The notes beneath the pieces are model-generated. The model searched no databases and was not told where the DNA came from. It worked only from the letters and a program-made list of their open reading frames with translations. A stretch of 64,000 nucleotides of DNA, taken from NCBI GenBank assembly GCA_020072845.1, contig JAIQGF010000012.1, forward strand, positions 1 to 64,000, given 5' to 3'. Of the stretch, positions 20,563 to 28,309 are shown in pieces. The translations under genes and the position numbers were made by a program. This DNA comes from Terriglobia bacterium (GTDB taxonomy: Bacteria; Acidobacteriota; Terriglobia; Terriglobales; Acidobacteriaceae). How positions within the stretch are numbered: the first letter of the stretch is position 1; each line of letters begins with the position of its first letter.

Positions 20563-21762
20563 ATGACCTATCGCCCCGGCCGTCACTTCCTGCAAATTCC
20601 CGGCCCCACCAACGTTCCCGACCGCATCCAGCGCGCCATGCACGCCGCTGTCATGGACCATCGCGGTCCCGACTTCGCCCGCCTCGGCCACGAAGTCCTC
20701 GACGGCATCAAATCCATCTTCCGCACCTCCGGCACGGTGATCATCTTTCCGTCTTCCGGCAGCGGTGGCTGGGAAGCCGCCATCGTCAATACGCTTTCGC
20801 CCGGCGATAAGGTCCTGATGTATGAAACCGGCCAGTTCGCCACCCTGTGGCAGCAGGTCGCGCGCCGTCACGGGCTCGATGTGGAATTCGTTCCTAGCGA
20901 CTGGCGCCATGGCGTTGATCCCGCCGACGTCGAGCGCCGCCTGCGCGAAGACGGCAATCACGCGTTCAAAGCCGTCATGATCGTGCACAACGAGACCTCC
21001 ACCGGCGTCACCACTCGCGTTCCCGAAATTCGCAAGGCCATCAACGCCGCCAAGCATCCCGCGCTGTTCATGATTGACGCCGTCTCCTCGCTTGCCTCCT
21101 GTGAACTCAACCAGGACGCGTGGCAAGTGGACGTCGTCGTCTCCGGGTCGCAGAAGGGCCTGATGCTTCCTCCGGGATTGGCCTTCAACTCCGTATCCGA
21201 AAAAGCGCTCGCCGCCAACCAGACCGCGCGCCTCAGCCGCTCCTACTGGGACTGGCAGCAGATGCTCAAGGACAACGCCGCCGGCTACTTTCCCTACACG
21301 CCCGCCACCACTCTGCTCTACGGATTAAAGGAAGCCATCGCCATGCTGCACGAGGAAGGACTCGACAACGTCTTCGCGCGCCACAACCGCCACGCCGCCG
21401 CCACTCGTGCCGCCGTGGAAGGATGGGGACTGGAGAATCTCGCTCTCGATCCGCGAGAGTACTCCAGCTCCGTCACCGCCGTGCTCATGCCGCAAGGCCA
21501 CGACGCCGACGCCTTCCGCAAGATCGCGCTCGAGAAATTCGACATGTCGCTCGGCGCCGGCCTCGGCAAGGTGAAGGGCAAGGTCTTCCGCATCGGCCAC
21601 CTCGGCGACTTCAACGACCTGATGCTGATGGGCACGCTCTCCGGGGTTGAGATGGGGTTGCGCGCCGCCGGCGTCGCGCACAAGTCCGGTGGCGTGCAGG
21701 CCGCGATGGACGTGCTCAGCAAGCCCGCCGTTCCCGCCGCCGAAGGCGTGCTCGCGCGGTGA
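20563..21762 (+). CDS. PLP-dependent class V aminotransferase (serine/alanine-glyoxylate type)
   Basis: A 399-residue fold-type I PLP enzyme. It starts FLQIPGPTNVPDRIQRAM, as in alanine/serine-glyoxylate aminotransferases. The Schiff-base lysine is in SGSQKGLMLPPG (Lys198), the PLP Asp in FMIDAVSSLASCE, and the phosphate site in FPSSGSGGWEA. It would transfer the amino group of serine or alanine to glyoxylate in photorespiration-like or C1/C2 metabolism. ATG 20563 is preceded by GAGG. It is divergent from the MFS gene with a palindrome between them. Confidence 0.9.
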   Translation: MTYRPGRHFLQIPGPTNVPDRIQRAMHAAVMDHRGPDFARLGHEVLDGIKSIFRTSGTVIIFPSSGSGGWEAAIVNTLSPGDKVLMYETGQFATLWQQVARRHGLDVEFVPSDWRHGVDPADVERRLREDGNHAFKAVMIVHNETSTGVTTRVPEIRKAINAAKHPALFMIDAVSSLASCELNQDAWQVDVVVSGSQKGLMLPPGLAFNSVSEKALAANQTARLSRSYWDWQQMLKDNAAGYFPYTPATTLLYGLKEAIAMLHEEGLDNVFARHNRHAAATRAAVEGWGLENLALDPREYSSSVTAVLMPQGHDADAFRKIALEKFDMSLGAGLGKVKGKVFRIGHLGDFNDLMLMGTLSGVEMGLRAAGVAHKSGGVQAAMDVLSKPAVPAAEGVLAR

Positions 21763-21940
21763 GGACTCGTAACCCGTTGTTGCCGACGGCCGATCGCCAA
21801 TCGCCGCCAGCCGCCCCCGCAATTGTTACAAAAGATTTTACAAACCCCCGCCCGTAACCTTTTTCGATTGCCGTGGTCTACTACCACAGGCTTACTGTGT
21901 CCCGCGGATCCTGAGGATGGCTCCGCGGCGGGGGTTCACC

Positions 21941-22402
21941 ATGAACAATCTGAATTCAGCGCTGAGGTTCCCCATGGATCGGCCATCTGTTCCGTCCGCT
22001 GATACTCAGCCCAAGTTCCTGCAGCGGTTTGTCGTCAAGCTCGACGCGCGCGTCTTTGCCGTTCCGGTCGAGCAGGTGGACTGGATCGAGTCGGCGGCCA
22101 ACTACGTCCGCTTGCACGTCGGCCTCAGCACCCACCTGCTGCGCGCCACCATGGCGACCGTGGAAGGGTCGCTCGACCCGCGCCAGTTCATGCGCGTGCA
22201 CCGCAATGCCATCGTCAACCTGTCGCGGGTGCAGCAGTTCCACATGCCCGCGCGCGGCAGCATGAGCGTCGTGCTGCGCGACGGAGCGCGCGTGCCCCTG
22301 AGCCGCGGCTATCAACCGGCGGTGCGCAAGATGCTGGAGCAGGCCGGACATGCGAAAAATTCTTTGCCGACTTCCGCCTCGACCGGCCATCCCATCAGTT
22401 GA
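21941..22402 (+). CDS. Stand-alone LytTR DNA-binding regulator
   Basis: 153 residues. After a ~30-residue lead comes a full LytTR domain (~31-135): AVPVEQVDWIESAANYVRLH, then RQFMRVHRNAIVNLSRVQQF and VVLRDGARVPLSRGYQPAVRKML. There is no receiver domain, so it is not a classical AlgR/AgrA response regulator. A hairpin (CCGCGGA...TCCGCGG, 21903-21928) and a direct repeat TTACAAA at 21826 and 21838 lie upstream, possible autoregulatory sites. The next gene, 9 bp downstream, encodes a membrane protein, which resembles LytTR regulatory systems where a membrane protein restrains the regulator. Confidence 0.85.
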   Translation: MNNLNSALRFPMDRPSVPSADTQPKFLQRFVVKLDARVFAVPVEQVDWIESAANYVRLHVGLSTHLLRATMATVEGSLDPRQFMRVHRNAIVNLSRVQQFHMPARGSMSVVLRDGARVPLSRGYQPAVRKMLEQAGHAKNSLPTSASTGHPIS

Positions 22403-22411
22403 GGTGTTTTC

Positions 22412-22864
22412 ATGTCGGTCACGGCTTCGCCCTCGGCTCCTGCCATGCCCATCCCGGAACCGAAACTCGAAACCAAGGCGCCGCGCTATTCCATCGTCCT
22501 GGGTTCGCTTCCCATCCTGCTGTTTGAAACCGGGTGCGCGATCTTTGTCTTCGCCAACCGCATTTCCATTCTGACCACCGGCGCCGCCACCGGACTGGTG
22601 CTGCAAGCTTCCTGGCTTCATTCCGAGCTGGTGCGTCTGCCGCTGCTCGCACTAGCGGCCATCGGCTCGCTGTTCAACCTGTTCGTGCTCAGGAACGCGC
22701 GCCGGCTTCGCCGCCAGCCCGAGGCGCAATGGCGCATCAAGCCGCTGCGCTTCCGCGACAAGCTGCGCAACGGCATCGTGTTCTCCGCCTCCGTGCTGAC
22801 GCTGTTCATGGTCCTATCCGAGCTCGTGCTCCATCCCAGCGTCTACCCCGGCTGGCATCACTAG
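22412..22864 (+). CDS. Integral membrane protein partnered with LytTR regulator
   Basis: 150 residues with about four hydrophobic helices (~28-50, ~55-72, ~75-92 and ~122-140), basic loops (RNARRLRRQPEAQWRIK) and no enzymatic motif. It begins 9 bp after the LytTR gene on the same strand. No family is recognised. By analogy with known LytTR-membrane protein pairs it could be the membrane antagonist of its neighbour; this is inference from gene order. Confidence 0.7.
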   Translation: MSVTASPSAPAMPIPEPKLETKAPRYSIVLGSLPILLFETGCAIFVFANRISILTTGAATGLVLQASWLHSELVRLPLLALAAIGSLFNLFVLRNARRLRRQPEAQWRIKPLRFRDKLRNGIVFSASVLTLFMVLSELVLHPSVYPGWHH

Positions 22865-22900
22865 ACGGAAACGGAGACGACCCCAGGCTTCAGTCCCGCA

Positions 22901-22975
22901 GAGCCTGCCCTGAGCGAAGCCGAATGGGGACGTGCGCTGGTAGCCCAGAGCCTGCCCTGAGCGAAGTCGAAGGGG
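22901..22975. repeat. Two direct copies of the GAGCCTGCCCTGAGCGAAG repeat
   Basis: Copies at 22901-22928 and 22948-22975 differ only near the end (GCCGAATGGG versus GTCGAAGGGG). Related sequence forms the loop of the 64-bp palindromic elements and recurs near 38275, 43050 and 53120. I recall this motif as widespread in environmental bacterial genomes. Confidence 0.8.
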
Positions 22976-23020
22976 CGATAGCCATGGGTAAAACTTGGAA
23001 GATGATCCTGAGTCCCGTAG

Positions 23021-23181
23021 GTGTCTGTGTCATAGCTCGATTTCGCGCGTTGCAGTGGTCCAAAAGCGAACCGAAACCAGCCGCGGAGCGGCGAAATTCG
23101 TTAGCCCACCGCGGCAGCGGTGGGAAAAGTGGAACAGAACTCGTGAGCGCCAGCGGCGCGGCACGGCTATGACACAGACAC
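23021..23181. mobile_element. 161-bp MITE-like element with 16-bp inverted ends and 5-bp duplication
   Basis: The left end GTGTCTGTGTCATAGC (23021-23036) is the exact inverse of the right end GCTATGACACAGACAC (23166-23181). Both ends are flanked by the direct repeat CGTAG (23016-23020 and 23182-23186), the hallmark of transposition. The interior is non-coding and includes a small hairpin (CCCACCGCGGCAGCGGTGGG). It is probably mobilised in trans by an IS transposase not present here. Confidence 0.8.
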
Positions 23182-23205
23182 CGTAGGGACGAAACGAAAA
23201 AAGAA

Positions 23206-23817
23206 TTGGCCACGCAACCTCAGCCTCGCCCCGACGAGCAGGCGCTCATCGAACGCATCCGCGCCGGCGACTCCGAGGCTTTCTATGACCTGGTTCGGCC
23301 GCACGAACGCTCCATCTACGTCACCGCCTACTCCATTCTCCAGGATCCATCCGAAGCCGAGGACGTCGCCCAGGACACGGTCCTCAAGGCGTTCCGCAAC
23401 CTGCACCAGTTCCGCGGCGACGCCCGCTTCGGCACCTGGCTGGTGACCATTGCCATCAACGAGTCGCGCATGCGCCTGCGCTCGCGCCAGCGCGTACGCC
23501 TGGAATCTCTGGACGCTCCCGACGATCCCGACTATGTTCCCATCCAACTCCGCGACTGGCGCGAAATTCCCTCCCAGGCGCTGGAGCGGCGGGAACTCCG
23601 CGAGGCGCTGACGCGGGCGCTGGCGGCGCTGAACGATAAGTACCGCGAGGTGCTGGTGCTGCGCGACGTCCAACTGCTCAGCGTTGCCGAAACCGCCGCA
23701 ATCCTGGGCATTACTCCCGGCAACGTGAAGGTCCGCCTGCTACGGGCGCGGCTGCAAATGCGCGACCGTCTTGTTACCGAACTGAGTGGCTGGCATCTCA
23801 AGCGGAAGGGGAAATAG
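23206..23817 (+). CDS. ECF-family RNA polymerase sigma factor
   Basis: 203 residues. Sigma region 2 (~10-85) includes SEAEDVAQDTVLKAFRNLHQFRG and FGTWLVTIAINESRMRLR. Region 4 (~130-190) includes LNDKYREVLVLRDVQLLSVAETAAILGITPGNVKVRLLRARLQMRD. This is the SigE/RpoE-like extracytoplasmic-function layout. Translation appears to start at TTG 23206 with a weak ribosome site; no in-frame ATG precedes region 2. The zinc anti-sigma gene begins on the base after its stop codon. A MITE-like element sits directly upstream and may affect its promoter. Confidence 0.9.
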   Translation: MATQPQPRPDEQALIERIRAGDSEAFYDLVRPHERSIYVTAYSILQDPSEAEDVAQDTVLKAFRNLHQFRGDARFGTWLVTIAINESRMRLRSRQRVRLESLDAPDDPDYVPIQLRDWREIPSQALERRELREALTRALAALNDKYREVLVLRDVQLLSVAETAAILGITPGNVKVRLLRARLQMRDRLVTELSGWHLKRKGK

Positions 23818-24060
23818 ATGCAAGTGAGCTGTCACGAGATCTGGCGCGAGATCTCGAACTACCTCGATCACGATGTTGATCCCGGGCTGCGTGAGCGGAT
23901 GGAGCAGCACTTCGCCCACTGCCGCCACTGCGCCGCGCTGCTCGACAGCACCCACAACGTCCTCGTCCTCATCGGCGACAACCGCGCTTTCGCCCTCCCC
24001 GCCGACTTCAGCCGGCGCCTCTACACCAAGTTCGCCGCACATCTTGCCTCGAGCCGCTAG
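23818..24060 (+). CDS. Soluble zinc-binding anti-sigma factor
   Basis: 80 residues. The zinc-finger anti-sigma motif is visible: Cys5 and His6 in SCHEIWREIS, then HFAHCRHCAALL (HxxxCxxC) at ~32-39. There is no transmembrane helix, so unlike RseA-type regulators it is cytoplasmic, as in ZAS proteins of the RsrA/ChrR kind, and could respond to redox or metal state. The gene begins immediately after the sigma stop, indicating coupled expression and a direct partner. Confidence 0.9.
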   Translation: MQVSCHEIWREISNYLDHDVDPGLRERMEQHFAHCRHCAALLDSTHNVLVLIGDNRAFALPADFSRRLYTKFAAHLASSR

Positions 24061-24196
24061 CGCGCGCGCATCCTGCGCGTCGATTCCGGCCATATGCTCT
24101 GTTGTCGAGATAGTAATCTCCGAACCGACGACCATCCGGCCAGAACCCAATGCGAGAGGAATCATAGGCGCAGCATGGGTAAAATGTTGCTCACGA

Positions 24197-24904
24197 TTAC
24201 CAACCCATTTGGCGCATCCGCTCGAGAATGAGCTCGCTGTAGTTATTCATGCGCTCGGGACGTCGCTTCAGGGGAGCCGGCAGAATCGCGGCAAGCCGTG
24301 CCGCCTGTTGCCGGCCAATATTCCGGGCCGCGGTTCCATCGTAGTAACGACACGCCGACTCTGCACCATAAATACCAGGGCCCCATTCGACCACGTTGAG
24401 GTAGATCTCCAGAATGCGCCGCTTGCCGAGGACGAATTCGGCCACCGGTACCAGTGTGAACTCTGCGCCCTTGCGGAGGAAAGAGCGGCCCGTTCCGAAG
24501 AATAGGTTTTTTACGAGTTGCTGCGTGATGGTGGAAGCTCCGCGAATGCGACCGCCTTCCAAATCCTCTTCGGCAGCGATTTGGATCTGGTGCCAATCGA
24601 ACCCATGATGCTGGTAGAAGCGCGCATCCTCCGCGGCGATTACAGAGTGCTGGAGATCGGGCGAGATTTGGCCGAGCGGAATGAATTTGTAGCGTTCGTG
24701 ATACGGCGTGTGGTGAATCCAGGCCTGCAAGCGGCGCTGGATGTGCACCGCGGTTGTCGGTGGGTCGATCCACCGGGCGGCCGCAAGCATCAGCGCGGCA
24801 AGCACCCAAATGAGCACCACGCCGGTGATAAGCCATCGAACAAAGGATCGGAGGAAACCCTTCCGCAGCGGGGTCTTGGGGTGTGGGTTTGGCCTTGGAG
24901 TCAC
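24197..24904 (-). CDS. mtgA: Monofunctional peptidoglycan glycosyltransferase
   Basis: 235 residues, the usual MtgA length. An N-terminal TM anchor (~20-45, LITGVVLIWVLAALMLAAA) is followed by a GT51 domain: motif 1 AAEDARFYQHHGFDW with the catalytic Glu, motif 2 RGASTITQQLVKNLFF, motif 3 FRKGAE-like RKGAEFTLVPVAEFVLGKRRILEIYLN. It polymerises lipid II into glycan strands at the outer face of the inner membrane, without a transpeptidase domain. It is a single gene. Confidence 0.95.
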   Translation of the reverse strand: MTPRPNPHPKTPLRKGFLRSFVRWLITGVVLIWVLAALMLAAARWIDPPTTAVHIQRRLQAWIHHTPYHERYKFIPLGQISPDLQHSVIAAEDARFYQHHGFDWHQIQIAAEEDLEGGRIRGASTITQQLVKNLFFGTGRSFLRKGAEFTLVPVAEFVLGKRRILEIYLNVVEWGPGIYGAESACRYYDGTAARNIGRQQAARLAAILPAPLKRRPERMNNYSELILERMRQMGW

Positions 24905-25138
24905 ATTGCAGAATAACAGCCTGGGTTGGGCTGCCGCTTATGGCCGATCTTGCGCGCGCGAACACGGAGTGCTGCGTTCTACTCAGGCCACTCGGGACAA
25001 AGCCCCTTGGTCCTGAATCACATTGAACCCCGCTACAAAGGTAAAGTAGGATCAGTCCCGAGAAGTCGGCTTGTGGGAAGTGAAATGGGCCCGGATGACG
25101 GGCCACTCGGCAGCGATCCACTTTCGAGAGTAACCACC

Positions 25139-25166
25139 GACAATCGAAAGCCGATAACCGAGAACT
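25139..25166. repeat. Degenerate heptamer array, four units
   Basis: Four successive 7-mers fit GAnAAnC-like spacing: GACAATC, GAAAGCC, GATAACC, GAGAACT. Confidence 0.6.
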
Positions 25167-25273
25167 GGCGTGTGGCCACCCTTGCGCTAGGTTTCGCGAA
25201 GGATGGGAATTTCACGAACGCGCCCGTCACGCGCGCCCTCGCCCTGCTGCCTCTTGCCGGCGAGCGTCCGCTG

Positions 25274-25300
25274 TGATTACAATGTAATTACAGAGGTAAT
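25274..25300. promoter_or_regulatory. Putative mazEF operator
   Basis: Overlapping inverted half-sites lie just before mazE: ATTACA-A-TGTAAT (25275-25287), GTAATTAC (25283-25290) and the arms GATTAC / GTAATC (25274, 25295). MazE proteins autorepress by binding such alternating palindromes. Confidence 0.55.
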
Positions 25301-25306
25301 CGAGGC

Positions 25307-25555
25307 ATGAGGACCGACCTTGTCCGCATCGGCAATTCCCGCGGCGTTCGCATTCCCAAGCCCCTCATCGAGCAATGCGGGTTGGGCGAGACCGTCGACT
25401 TACGAGTCGAGAATGATTGCCTGGTGATTTCTCCGGAACGTCGGCCGCGTCAAGGATGGGAGGAAGCGTTCCGTGCCGCTGGACGGGCTGTACACGACGA
25501 ACTCCTTCTGGAGACCGGACCCAATGAGTTCGACCGCAAGGAATGGAAATGGTGA
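25307..25555 (+). CDS. mazE: AbrB/MazE-type antitoxin
   Basis: 82 residues. The N-terminal swapped-hairpin DNA-binding domain shows the MazE signature: LVRIGNSRGVRIPKPLIEQC, then VDLRVENDCLVISP. The C-terminal half is acidic and probably unstructured until it wraps the toxin. The stop overlaps the toxin start region. Antitoxin-first order and the upstream palindromes fit a classical mazEF module. Confidence 0.9.
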   Translation: MRTDLVRIGNSRGVRIPKPLIEQCGLGETVDLRVENDCLVISPERRPRQGWEEAFRAAGRAVHDELLLETGPNEFDRKEWKW

Positions 25556-25884
25556 GTCAACCGCCACGCCGGGACGAAGTCTGGCTGGTGTCGCTCGATC
25601 CGACCCAGGGTGTTGAGATTCAGAAGACGCGCCCTTGCATAGTGGTCTCGCCGGATGAAATGAACCGGCATCTGCAGACGGTTATGATTGCTCCCATGAC
25701 CACCGTCACGCGCCCCTACCCCACACGAGTGCCGGTACGGTTTCATGGAAAACGTGGACAGGTGGCTCTGGACCAACTCCGCGCCGTAGACCGGCAGCGA
25801 CTTGTGCGAAAGCTCGGAACCGTCTCGACCAGTACCGCGCAGCGGGCCACCACCACGCTGCTGGAAATGTTCACCCGCTTGTAA
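25549..25884 (+). CDS. mazF: MazF/PemK-type mRNA interferase toxin
   Basis: 111 residues, normal for MazF. Motifs: RRDEVWLVSLDPTQGVEIQKTRPCIVVS with the conserved GxEIxKTRP, then MIAPMTT and VALDQLRAVDRQRL. It is a sequence-specific endoribonuclease held inactive by MazE. ATG 25549 is spaced from AAGGA better than ATG 25543; either overlaps the mazE stop, so the pair is coupled. Confidence 0.9.
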   Translation: MVSQPPRRDEVWLVSLDPTQGVEIQKTRPCIVVSPDEMNRHLQTVMIAPMTTVTRPYPTRVPVRFHGKRGQVALDQLRAVDRQRLVRKLGTVSTSTAQRATTTLLEMFTRL

Positions 25885-25922
25885 CATCGAATCGACCGGA
25901 TCCGCCCTCGAACGCCTTCAGC

Positions 25923-27833
25923 CTAGTGCACCACAATTGCGCTGAGCAGTTTTGCTTGGCTGAGAGGGTTCTCGATTTCAAGAGGAATCTCGCCCGGTGA
26001 ATCAGCGCGGAAGGAAAAATCGTACGTTTCACCCGATGTGATGTTCAGGACCGCATCGCCGGAGCGCGCCAGGCGCGGAGGCACATCGGCGCCGTCTTTC
26101 GCCAGAGCGCGCCAGGTCGCGGGTTTGTCCTTGCTGCCGAGGCGGAAGTTCGCGATCAGATTCGGCGCCATGTTGATCAGGCGCAGCCGGTAGGTTGCGC
26201 CCGTGGCGAGCGTCATCGGCTGGGGCTTCTCCATGCCGTTGATGGTGATGCGCTTGGCAAAGAAGAACGTATCCCGCGTGCCGATGACCAGCAGCTTGTC
26301 GTGTTCGGCGTCAAACGGTTTCCCGGGTTCCAGCACGATGAGCGCGCCGTAGATGCCGCCGCTGAGCTGGTTCGGATCGGCCGCGTGCGTGTGATAGATA
26401 AAAGTGCCGGCGCGAGTGGGCGTGAAGCGGGCGACAAAGCTGCCGCCGGGCGGAACCGCCGGCGTGACCTGGTCTCCCACGCCACCGCCGACCACACCGT
26501 CGTAGTAGCTCTCCAGCACCAGGCCGTGCCAATGAATGGTGGTCGGCGCCTTGAGATGATTGAGAACGGTGATCTCGGTGGGTTCGCCGCGCGTGACCAC
26601 AATCGGCGGCCCGACGGCGCGGTCCTCCGACACCAGCACCTTGTTCTTCTCGCGCACCGAGCAGGAGAACTTCGGTTCCTTCCCGGCGGCTTCGACGTTG
26701 GGCTCGATGATGAGATCGATCTTGCGCGCCGGTTTGCCGGCAGTGGCCGCGGGCGGCGTGCCCGCCGCGGGTTTCACGTTGATCGTGAGCACCAGGCCGG
26801 CCATGTCATGCATCGCTTCCATGGCGCCGGCGCCGTGGTGCTGGTGGCCGGCAACGGCCGGCTCTTCGGGGCCGTACTGGCTGGGTATGACGCGCGTGAA
26901 AACCGGGAGGCGTTCGTCGCTCGACATGTGAAACTGAAAATGACAATGAAAAAGCCAACGTCCGGCGTTCTCCGGCGACCACTCCATCATCATCGTGCTG
27001 CCCGGCCGCATGGCTTCGGTGACCACTGACTGGCGGTCGCCGGGTGCGAATTGGGCGTCCTTCTCCGAGTCGCCGAGGCTGAGCAGCTTGAAAAACGCGC
27101 CATGCAGGTGCATGGGATGTACGGCAAAACTGGGATTGATCACGCGCCAGCGGATGGTGTCGCCGGCGGTATATTCCAGCGGCTCGGTAAACGGAAACGA
27201 CTTGCCATTGATACTGACGACTTCGAAGTTGTCGTGGGTGACATCGGGCTTGACGAACATCGCATTGATCACGAACACGCGGTCGGCGGCGACCACGCCC
27301 GGCGGATCCACGATGAAGGCGCCGTTCAGGTGGGCATCCTCGAAAACTGGTTGCCGAAGCACCCCCAGGGGCGGAACGTTCGGAGGCGCCGTGGTGCGCG
27401 CCCAGTAAAAGTACGTTCCGGGATCGCCCGCGAGGAAGGTACGCTCGCGGGTTTCGCCGGGCGGAACTTCGAGCGCGTCCTTGTCATCGCCGGGACGGGT
27501 GTTCAGGCCATGAACGGTGGCCTTCGTTTTCACTTTATTGGCCACGGTCACATGAATCTTGGTGCCCTGCGGCACGCGCAGCAGCGGGCCGGGTATCTGC
27601 GCCGGGTGGCCGGCTTCGCCAAACGCCTGCAAGTTCAACCGCGGTCCGTCCTCGGCCTCGGCGTGCCAGGCGCCTTGCACGATCTCGAGTTGCACATTGA
27701 GGACGCCGGATTCCAGCTTGCCGGCGGGAATGCGGTTCTGGTTGGCAACAATCGCAACCGGTGCGGATTGTGCTGCGACTGAGGCCAGCGCGGACAGGCA
27801 CACCAAGACCGCGCGACAGACAAGACGAACCAT
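25923..27833 (-). CDS. Secreted multicopper oxidase with permuted copper-motif order
   Basis: 636 residues with a signal peptide (~1-22) and about four cupredoxin domains. In typical three-domain oxidases copper motifs run HxHG, HxH, HxxHxH, HCHxxxH. Here the order is HPMHLHG, then HCHFQFHM (first half), then IHWHGL and FIYHTH (second half). The N-terminal domain has ligand-less remnants (TVHGLNTRPGDD, GTYFYWART), and the last domain also lacks ligands. The trinuclear and T1 ligands are therefore all present but circularly permuted, perhaps a duplicated two-domain oxidase that kept only the middle site. It likely oxidises metals or phenolics in the periplasm. It stands alone. Confidence 0.9.
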   Translation of the reverse strand: MVRLVCRAVLVCLSALASVAAQSAPVAIVANQNRIPAGKLESGVLNVQLEIVQGAWHAEAEDGPRLNLQAFGEAGHPAQIPGPLLRVPQGTKIHVTVANKVKTKATVHGLNTRPGDDKDALEVPPGETRERTFLAGDPGTYFYWARTTAPPNVPPLGVLRQPVFEDAHLNGAFIVDPPGVVAADRVFVINAMFVKPDVTHDNFEVVSINGKSFPFTEPLEYTAGDTIRWRVINPSFAVHPMHLHGAFFKLLSLGDSEKDAQFAPGDRQSVVTEAMRPGSTMMMEWSPENAGRWLFHCHFQFHMSSDERLPVFTRVIPSQYGPEEPAVAGHQHHGAGAMEAMHDMAGLVLTINVKPAAGTPPAATAGKPARKIDLIIEPNVEAAGKEPKFSCSVREKNKVLVSEDRAVGPPIVVTRGEPTEITVLNHLKAPTTIHWHGLVLESYYDGVVGGGVGDQVTPAVPPGGSFVARFTPTRAGTFIYHTHAADPNQLSGGIYGALIVLEPGKPFDAEHDKLLVIGTRDTFFFAKRITINGMEKPQPMTLATGATYRLRLINMAPNLIANFRLGSKDKPATWRALAKDGADVPPRLARSGDAVLNITSGETYDFSFRADSPGEIPLEIENPLSQAKLLSAIVVH

Positions 27834-27984
27834 TGAGCCACCCCGCAGGAATTAGGTGCGTGGATTGTTCGCCAAATGGGATCATGCTGTCAATAGGAAG
27901 ATGGGCCTCAGTAGCGCGTTTCGCGAACCAGGCCGACGGTTTATGATTGTTTCAATGCTTGGAAACCGCCGCGGGGAGCAGGTC

Positions 27985-28290
27985 ATGGAGAAAGTCATGC
28001 CGAAGTGGAGAAAAGCACTGGTCATTGGGTCGCTGAGCGCGGGCGCTCTGATGTTCATCAAGGGTCGCCGCCCCGCCGGGATCGCGCTGGCCACCGTGGG
28101 GCTGGCGGTTCTCGCCGCCGAGTATCCGGACAAGTTCGAAACCGCGTGGGAGCAGGCGCCGGGGTTTATCTATCGCGGCACGCAGATCTTCTCCACGCTC
28201 TCACGCATTGCCGAGCGCTTTGCCGACCAAGCCAGCCGGCGCGGCACGATCGAGGCCTTACGCGACATCAGCGCCGAGTACGCGCGCTAA
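27985..28290 (+). CDS. Small hypothetical protein with hydrophobic segments
   Basis: 101 residues. Two adjacent hydrophobic stretches (~10-24 KALVIGSLSAGALMF and ~32-45 GIALATVGLAVLAAEY) are followed by an amphipathic C-terminal helix (IFSTLSRIAERFADQASRRG). ATG 27985 follows GGGGAG; upstream in-frame ATGs at 27943 and 27955 are possible. It ends 19 bp before the UGA-containing peroxiredoxin and may be cotranscribed. No family is recognised. Confidence 0.6.
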   Translation: MEKVMPKWRKALVIGSLSAGALMFIKGRRPAGIALATVGLAVLAAEYPDKFETAWEQAPGFIYRGTQIFSTLSRIAERFADQASRRGTIEALRDISAEYAR

Positions 28291-28309
28291 ACTGAGAAAT
28301 CGTGTGGCC

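Larger units (their letters stand above)
22865..23205. other. Repeat-rich intergenic region
   Basis: These 341 bases hold two copies of the dispersed GAGCCTGCCCTGAGCGAAG repeat and a MITE-like element with terminal inverted repeats. The sigma-factor gene begins 24 bp after the element. No gene is seen. Confidence 0.7.
24905..25306. other. Intergenic region before mazEF
   Basis: A 402-base gap between mtgA and mazE, pointing apart. It contains one heptamer array (25139-25166) and, at its right end, the palindromic half-sites at 25274-25300 that probably control mazEF. No gene is evident. Confidence 0.5.
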
